Assembly: GCA_002368735.1 (NCBI GenBank)
Contig: DFEQ01000082.1
Span: 1-5,007, forward strand
Direction: 5' to 3'
Length of the DNA: 5,007 bases
Source: Christensenella sp. UBA3798
GTDB taxonomy: Bacteria > Bacillota > Clostridia > Christensenellales > CAG-1252
A model generated the notes under the pieces. It saw nothing but the letters and a program-made list of their open reading frames with translations, ran no database searches and was not told the DNA's origin. The position numbers were made by a program, and so were the translations under genes. Shown piece by piece: positions 1 to 5,007 of the stretch (its first letter is position 1; every line of letters starts with the position of its first letter).

Positions 1-74
1 TGTTTGCCCGCAGAGAGCAGCGCTGCCGCAAGCGCAGTTAAAACGATATCTTTAGTCCAAAGTGACTTTTTCAA
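1..74 (-). CDS. Putative ECF transporter S component, N-terminal fragment (runs off left edge)
   Basis: Only 24 codons are visible. From a TTG codon at 74-72 the frame encodes a short basic start (KKSLWTKD) followed by a hydrophobic stretch (IVLTALAAALLSAGK). Inference: this is the first transmembrane helix of a membrane protein. A T-K-D/E-(I/L)-V-L-x-A-L-x-A-A-L-L start ending in Gly-Lys is what I remember from clostridial ECF-type vitamin transporter S components, including BioY-like ones. The reading frame overlaps the 3' end of the lipoprotein gene by 23 bases (52-74) in a different frame. I see no good Shine-Dalgarno sequence before the TTG, so translation would depend on coupling to the upstream gene. 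No ATG or GTG is available nearby in this frame. The cobalamin riboswitch upstream of the pair would make a corrinoid the likely substrate. The family call is tentative because most of the protein lies outside the window. Confidence 0.5.
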   Translation of the reverse strand, partial: MKKSLWTKDIVLTALAAALLSAGK

Positions 75-600
75 ACGTAGCGGGAAGCGTGAAGAGCAAA
101 ACCTGTCCCTTCTCCGCGGTATAATGCCAGTTTCCGGCGTCAACGGTGAACGCGATAAGAACTTTCAAACCCTCGGTATAGGGGATGGAATCGACGCCTA
201 CGCCAGAATAGTTGAAGGTCTCATTGCCGTAAACAACGGAGTCGCATGTGCCGTACAAGTCGATCAAGTTGACGTCGTCCGTATTGATGAACACGCCGAT
301 ATACTTGCCGTTTGCGTTGTCGTTGTTGATGGTGACGCCATCAAATGTGATGCTCGTCAAAAATGTTCCGTATTCGCTGGTACTCGCCTCGTAGCTGATG
401 GTCCCCGCATTCTTCAAAAGCGCAAGGGCTTCACTGACGGAACCCGAAAAAGCGGGCGTCGTCTCCGTCGTCGGAGTGTTCTCCGTCGTCGTAGTCTGCT
501 GCGCAGGGGTGGTCGTGTCGGTCTTCTTATCGCAACCGACCATGAAGAACGCAGTCAGCAAACAGATCAAAAGTAACAAAACTGCTATAATTTTTCTCAT
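52..600 (-). CDS. Lipoprotein with DUF4430 (transcobalamin-like C-terminal) domain, candidate corrinoid-binding protein
   Basis: This is a complete 182-residue secreted lipoprotein. Residues 1-22 are a signal peptide (MRKII, then a Leu-rich core) ending in MVGC; C23 would be the lipidated cysteine, although Met at -3 is not the commonest lipobox residue. Residues 27-50 are a Thr/Pro/Glu-rich linker that would hold the domain off the membrane. From about residue 55 the pattern fits DUF4430: a short helix (ALALLKNAG), then YGTFLTSI at 77-84, DGVTI at 87-91, a GKYIGVFINTDD strand at 98-109, and GVGVDSIPYTEGL at 133-145 before a final strand. In typical members these are the YGxFIxSI, WxxYVNG and GVDxxxxxDGD segments. 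The family is annotated as transcobalamin-like, so a B12-type ligand is plausible and is supported by the cobalamin riboswitch just upstream. The last 30 residues extend past the usual domain end. The ATG at 600-598 has GGAGG nine bases upstream. Ligand binding itself is inferred. Confidence 0.85.
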   Translation of the reverse strand: MRKIIAVLLLLICLLTAFFMVGCDKKTDTTTPAQQTTTTENTPTTETTPAFSGSVSEALALLKNAGTISYEASTSEYGTFLTSITFDGVTINNDNANGKYIGVFINTDDVNLIDLYGTCDSVVYGNETFNYSGVGVDSIPYTEGLKVLIAFTVDAGNWHYTAEKGQVLLFTLPATFEKVTLD

Positions 601-604
601 TTTT

Positions 605-619
605 CTTTCCCTCCGAAAG
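605..619 (-). promoter_or_regulatory. Shine-Dalgarno of the lipoprotein gene in the loop of a small hairpin
   Basis: On the minus strand the leader reads CTTTC-GGAGG-GAAAG, followed by four A residues and the ATG. CTTTC (619-615) and GAAAG (609-605) are perfectly complementary, and the GGAGG ribosome binding site (614-610) is the five-base loop. It lies about 22 bases downstream of the riboswitch's 3' end, where an expression platform would sit. No intrinsic terminator (GC-rich stem plus U-tract) is present between riboswitch and start codon, which favours control of translation. The hairpin is short, so regulation by it is inference. Confidence 0.6.
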
Positions 620-640
620 TTATTTTATTGAGCATTCCGC

Positions 641-810
641 GCTTAAAGTATCCTGACTGGAGCGGCGCCAAAGGCGCCCTGCGTGCCTTCCCTTGTAGTG
701 ACGTTCGCTAACGCTTCTCTCTCTGCCGAAGAAGCGGCTCTTACAGTAGCGGGGGCTGTGCGGGATTTTCACCTGCTTCCTTGTCCGCTCGGAATTATCA
801 CCTTATTCAG
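641..810 (-). promoter_or_regulatory. Cobalamin (B12) riboswitch
   Basis: The conserved blocks of the cobalamin riboswitch appear in the right order on the minus strand. They are AAGGTG near the 5' end (804-799), GGAAGCAGGTGAAAATCC (780-763), the near-invariant ACAGCCCCCGCTACTGT (759-743), TCACTA (701-696) in the place of the usual CCACTG, GGGAAGGC (692-685), and the B12 box CAGTCAGGATAC (659-648). Between GGGAAGGC and the B12 box is a peripheral hairpin, GGCGCC-TTT-GGCGCC (678-664). Another stem, CGCTTCT/AGAAGCG, sits between the ACTGT and TCACTA blocks. These RNAs bind adenosylcobalamin or related corrinoids and usually repress B12 uptake or synthesis genes when ligand is abundant. This one controls the lipoprotein gene starting at 600 and probably the overlapping S-component gene. 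The outer boundaries are approximate. I found no convincing promoter between hydA and the riboswitch. Confidence 0.94.
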
Positions 811-818
811 TTGTACGA

Positions 819-840
819 AGGGGCGCGTCGCCGCGCCCCT
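819..840 (-). terminator. GC-rich perfect stem-loop, possible end of the hydrogenase transcript
   Basis: A 9-bp perfect inverted repeat (AGGGGCGCG / CGCGCCCCT) closes on a four-base loop. It lies 43 bases after the hydA stop and just before the riboswitch, where a terminator is expected. It is followed on the minus strand by TCGTACAAC rather than a T-run, so it is not a classical intrinsic terminator. It could instead be a dispersed palindromic repeat or an mRNA 3'-end stabiliser. Confidence 0.4.
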
Positions 841-855
841 CGAAATTGCTTTTTA

Positions 856-884
856 CAAGGGGAAAAGTCCCTTGAAAGTCCCTT
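856..884 (-). repeat. Short direct repeat and weak hairpin after hydA
   Basis: On the minus strand AAGGGACTTT occurs twice in tandem (884-875 and 873-864), separated by one base and overlapping the hydA stop codon. The second copy forms a 6-bp hairpin, CAAGGG/CCCTTG (874-869 with 861-856, seven-base loop). An A-rich stretch, not a T-run, follows. It may assist transcription termination or transcript stability; no firm role can be assigned. Confidence 0.35.
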
Positions 885-2634
885 ACAGCCCCCTCTTGAC
901 GTAGGAGGTGTGAAGGATGTGATGCGCCTTGTGGCTGCCCGGCTCGCCGAGGTACTCTTTGTAGAGCTCGATGATGGCGGGGTTCTCGTGAGACTTGCGA
1001 TACTTCATCTCTCTGTCGAGCTTATAGATGCTCGCGGCGCGGGTCGCCTTGATGTCGATATTATTTCTCTCGTCCGCGGTACGGATGGGCTGACCGCCAC
1101 CGTTCACACAGCCGCCGGGGCAGCTCATGATCTCGATGAAGTGATAGGGGCTCTTGCCTGCCCTGATCTCGTCGAGGAGGACGCGCGCATTGGCGAGACC
1201 CGAAGCGACGGCGACCTTGACCTTGATGCCTGCGACGTCGTACTCAGCCTCTTTGATCCCCTTGGTGCCGCGCACTTCCTTGAAGTCCACGGAGGGGAGC
1301 TCCTTGCCCGTCAATTTCTCCGCTACGGTACGGAGAGCCGCCTCCATCACGCCGCCCGTGACGCCGAAGATCACGCCTGCGCCGGTGGAGATGCCGAGCG
1401 GATCGTCGAACTTCTCCGCGGGGAGATCATTGAACATAATGCCCATACGCTTGATCAGCTTCGCGAGCTCGCGAGTGGTCAGCACCGCGTCGATATCGGG
1501 GATACCCTCGCCCGCCGCGTTCTGATCGGGACGGGTCTTCTCGAACTTCTTCGCGGTGCAGGGCATCACGGAGACGACGTAGATATCCTTGGGGTCCTTC
1601 CCGAGTTTCTCGGCGTAATAGGTCTTCACGATAGCGCCGAACATCTGTTGCGGCGACTTGCAGGTGGAGAGGTGGTCGAGCTGATCGGGGAAGTTATGCT
1701 CGATGAACTTGATCCACGCGGGAGAGCAGGAGGTGATCATCGGGAGCACCCCGCCGTTCTGCACGCGGTGGATAAACTCGGTGCCCTCCTCCATGATGGT
1801 GAGATCGGCTGCAAAGTCCACGTCAAAGACGTTATTGAAGCCCATTCTGCGGAGCGCCGCAGCCATCTTGCCCTCGACCTCGGTACCGATGGGGCTGTTG
1901 AATTCCTCGCCGAGACCCACTCTCACGGAGGGAGCGGTGCCCACGATCACGTACTTCGTGGGGTCTGCGAGCGCTGCGACCACGTTGTCGATCTCCGACT
2001 TCTCGGTCAGAGCGCCCGTCGGGCAGACGGTGATGCACTGTCCGCAGCCCACGCAGGCGACGGAGGAGAGGGGATTTTCAAAGGCGCAGGCGATGTGGGT
2101 ATCGAAGCCGCGAGCATTCGCGCCGATGACCGCCACCGACTGATATTCCTTACACGCCGCCACACAGCGACGGCAGAGGATACACTTATTATTGTCGCGC
2201 ACGAGATAGGGGGTGGTGTCGTCGATGGGATAATCGGACGTCGCGCCCTTATACTTATTCTCGTCGCAGCCGTACTCCAAGGAGAGCGCCTGCAACTCGC
2301 AGCTCTTATTCCTCACGCAGCTCAAGCACTCCTTCTTGTGGTCGGACAAGAGGAGCTCCAAGGTTGTCTTACGGCTATTCATCACCTTGGGAGAATTGGT
2401 CGTGACTTCCATACCCTCGCTGACGGGGAAGACGCACGCGGCAACGAGGCTCCTCGCGCCCTTCACTTCCACCACGCACACACGGCAAGCGCCGATCGCG
2501 TTGATATCCTTCAAGTAGCAGAGCGTGGGGATCTTGATCCCTGCCTTGCGCGCCGCCTCGAGGATCGTGCTGCCTGCGGGGACGGATACGTCGATCCCAT
2601 TGATCTTCAAATTAACCATTTTGACTTCTTCCAT
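883..2634 (-). CDS. hydA: [FeFe]-hydrogenase catalytic subunit HydA/HndD
   Basis: This 583-residue cytoplasmic enzyme interconverts protons plus electrons and H2 at an H-cluster. Domains in order: a plant-type [2Fe-2S] domain (C39, C50, C53, C67); a His-ligated [4Fe-4S] site (H99, C103, C106, C112); two ferredoxin [4Fe-4S] motifs (C151/154/157/161 and C194/197/200/204); then the H-cluster domain with L1 TSCSPAW (301-307), L2 MPCTAKKFE (357-365) and L3 EIMSCPGGCVNGG (501-513, C505 and C509). The small-subunit-like C-terminus ends near HHILHT (571-576). Proton-path glutamates E283 and E286 are kept. In L1, Ser304 replaces the second Cys of the usual TSCCPxW. Length and domain order match HndD-type subunits; the extra C-terminal [2Fe-2S] domain of Thermotoga HydA is absent. 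Start M1 is preferred over M6 because GGAGGT (2647-2642) sits seven bases before it. hydB ends 14 bases upstream, so the two are co-transcribed. Maturases HydEFG are not in the window. Confidence 0.97.
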   Translation of the reverse strand: MEEVKMVNLKINGIDVSVPAGSTILEAARKAGIKIPTLCYLKDINAIGACRVCVVEVKGARSLVAACVFPVSEGMEVTTNSPKVMNSRKTTLELLLSDHKKECLSCVRNKSCELQALSLEYGCDENKYKGATSDYPIDDTTPYLVRDNNKCILCRRCVAACKEYQSVAVIGANARGFDTHIACAFENPLSSVACVGCGQCITVCPTGALTEKSEIDNVVAALADPTKYVIVGTAPSVRVGLGEEFNSPIGTEVEGKMAAALRRMGFNNVFDVDFAADLTIMEEGTEFIHRVQNGGVLPMITSCSPAWIKFIEHNFPDQLDHLSTCKSPQQMFGAIVKTYYAEKLGKDPKDIYVVSVMPCTAKKFEKTRPDQNAAGEGIPDIDAVLTTRELAKLIKRMGIMFNDLPAEKFDDPLGISTGAGVIFGVTGGVMEAALRTVAEKLTGKELPSVDFKEVRGTKGIKEAEYDVAGIKVKVAVASGLANARVLLDEIRAGKSPYHFIEIMSCPGGCVNGGGQPIRTADERNNIDIKATRAASIYKLDREMKYRKSHENPAIIELYKEYLGEPGSHKAHHILHTSYVKRGL

Positions 2635-2648
2635 CTCTGTTACCTCCG

Positions 2649-4457
<1,809 letters not shown>

Positions 4458-4469
4458 ACTTCCTCCTAC

Positions 4470-4829
4470 TTACTTGGCGATATATTCCGCCACAGGCTCT
4501 CCGCCCAAAATGTGTTTTTCGACGATGACCTTCACCTTATCCGCGGTGAGTCCCACGTAGGTGACGGGAGCCTTCCCGGGAAGCACGACTTCCGCGGCAG
4601 GCTGCTCTTTGACGTCCATATTGCCCGCACGGGATATCCTGACGTTCCTCACGAGGCGAGAGGTGATCTCGTCCACGAAGGCGTTGAAGACTTCCACGGC
4701 GCCGGACTGCAATCCCGTCGTACCCATCCCGACGAATACGTGGGTCTCGCCCTCTTTCGTATTGTCGCGGATCAAGACCTTGGACTGCATCTCTTCCCTA
4801 ATGGCATTGATGTCTGCGATGCTTTTCAT
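4470..4829 (-). CDS. Cysteine-free thioredoxin-like ferredoxin homologue of the hydrogenase operon
   Basis: This 119-residue protein begins at the ATG 4829-4827. A longer frame from a TTG at 4844 is rejected because that TTG overlaps the GGAGG ribosome binding site (4842-4838) serving the ATG. Overall pattern and position just before hydB match the small thioredoxin-like [2Fe-2S] ferredoxins of clostridial hydrogenase operons: an N-terminal helix (DINAIREEM), a strand into VGMGTTGLQSGAVEVFNAF (33-51), a second strand (NVRISRAG), and a C-terminal YVGLTADKVKVIVEKHILGG with EPVAEY. In relatives the equivalent segments read GMATCGIAAGA and TGCIGxCxxEP. Here the cysteine positions are T38, G69 and V73, and the whole protein has no Cys. 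It therefore cannot carry the family's cluster. The frame is intact, so a structural or regulatory subunit role is more likely than decay. It starts one base after the upstream stop and 12 bases separate it from hydB, so translation is probably coupled. Confidence 0.85.
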   Translation of the reverse strand: MKSIADINAIREEMQSKVLIRDNTKEGETHVFVGMGTTGLQSGAVEVFNAFVDEITSRLVRNVRISRAGNMDVKEQPAAEVVLPGKAPVTYVGLTADKVKVIVEKHILGGEPVAEYIAK

Positions 4830-4830
4830 T

Positions 4831-5007
4831 CTACTTTCCTCCAAATAAATTTGTTAGAGTATAGTTCACGTCCTTGCGGACTTTCACCATTGTTTCCGTA
4901 TCGGTATAGCTACCGTACTTTTCGTCTATCAAGCGGGAGTCGAAGACGAAGCCGCCCTTCTTCGTCACCGCCGATAACGTGATGACCGTGATGGGCATCT
5001 CCTGCCA
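4831..5007 (-). CDS. C-terminal fragment of an upstream hydrogenase-operon gene, possibly a histidine-kinase-like ATPase
   Basis: An open frame enters from the right edge and ends with TAG at 4833-4831; 58 codons are visible. The start lies outside the window. The sequence includes MPITVITLSAVTKK (fragment residues 4-17), GGFVFDSRLIDEKYG (18-32) and ends LTNLFGGK. Its last codons (GGA GGA AAG TAG) double as the ribosome binding site of the next gene, and one base separates the TAG from the next ATG, so the two genes are tightly coupled. The FVFDSR element resembles the FVFDTRE segment I recall near the C-terminus of the HATPase-type ATP-binding proteins that often sit between NuoE-like and ferredoxin-like genes in clostridial hydrogenase operons. 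The match is short, so the coding call is firm but the function is tentative. No Cys is present in this part, which argues against the C-terminal end of an Fe-S subunit. Confidence 0.7.
   Translation of the reverse strand, partial: WQEMPITVITLSAVTKKGGFVFDSRLIDEKYGSYTDTETMVKVRKDVNYTLTNLFGGK
4838..4842 (-). promoter_or_regulatory. Ribosome binding site that decides the start of the cysteine-free subunit
   Basis: The minus strand reads GGAGG, then eight bases, then ATG (4829-4827). The spacing is ideal and it sets the start at this ATG rather than at the TTG (4844-4842) that overlaps the site. The site lies inside the last codons of the upstream gene. Confidence 0.85.

Noticed and set aside
4..576. 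Plus-strand open frame (190 codons) opposite the lipoprotein gene
   Set aside because: It contains low-complexity Arg/Leu runs that are the complement of the Thr-rich linker codons, and the opposite strand has a proper ribosome binding site, signal peptide and riboswitch.
795..860. Sigma-70 promoter for the riboswitch unit
   Set aside because: I looked for paired -35/-10 boxes upstream of the riboswitch. TTGTAA near 855 has no -10 at proper spacing, and GATAAT near 795 lies inside the conserved riboswitch.
683..904. Short plus-strand open frame across the intergenic region
   Set aside because: It covers the cobalamin riboswitch on the opposite strand, whose conserved blocks explain this sequence fully.
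4470..4844. TTG start at 4844 giving a 124-residue version of the Cys-free subunit
   Set aside because: The TTG overlaps the GGAGG that serves the ATG at 4829-4827 with ideal spacing, and homologous proteins begin at the MKS-type start.

Overview
The window looks like chromosome of an anaerobic, fermentative, Clostridia-type bacterium. The reasons are a multi-subunit [FeFe]-hydrogenase operon of the NAD(P)-linked (HydABC/HndABCD) type, strong GGAGG ribosome binding sites, a lipoprotein with a Thr-rich linker, and a cobalamin riboswitch. The hydrogenase genes are fairly GC-rich. I cannot name a species. Every gene I accept is on the minus strand, so transcription runs from high to low coordinates.

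Hydrogenase operon (5007 down to 883). It begins with the last 58 codons of a gene entering from the right edge; it may be the histidine-kinase-like ATPase often found in such operons, but that call is weak. Next is a 119-residue protein related to thioredoxin-like [2Fe-2S] ferredoxins that contains no cysteine at all. Then comes hydB, the diaphorase-type flavoprotein carrying FMN, an NAD(P)H site and several Fe-S clusters. Last is hydA, the catalytic [FeFe]-hydrogenase with the H-cluster domain and four accessory Fe-S sites. The genes are separated by 1, 12 and 14 bases, each with a good Shine-Dalgarno sequence, so they form one transcription unit. HydB would exchange electrons with NAD(P)H, and HydA would make or use H2. 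By analogy with the family, ferredoxin may be a second electron partner (electron bifurcation or confurcation). A NuoE/HydC-like subunit is not in the window and would be expected upstream.

Intergenic region (882 down to 601). After hydA there are two short stem-loops without a clear U-tract, then a well-conserved cobalamin (B12) riboswitch at about 810-641, then a short leader with the Shine-Dalgarno sequence in the loop of a small hairpin.

Riboswitch-controlled unit (600 down to 1). The first gene encodes a 182-residue lipoprotein whose folded part resembles DUF4430, the transcobalamin-like C-terminal domain. Overlapping its 3' end by 23 bases is the likely start of a second gene, from a TTG codon, encoding a hydrophobic N-terminus like that of ECF-transporter S components; it runs off the left edge. 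Together, B12 riboswitch, transcobalamin-like lipoprotein and S component suggest a corrinoid uptake system with a surface-anchored binding protein. This is the most interesting hypothesis in the window.
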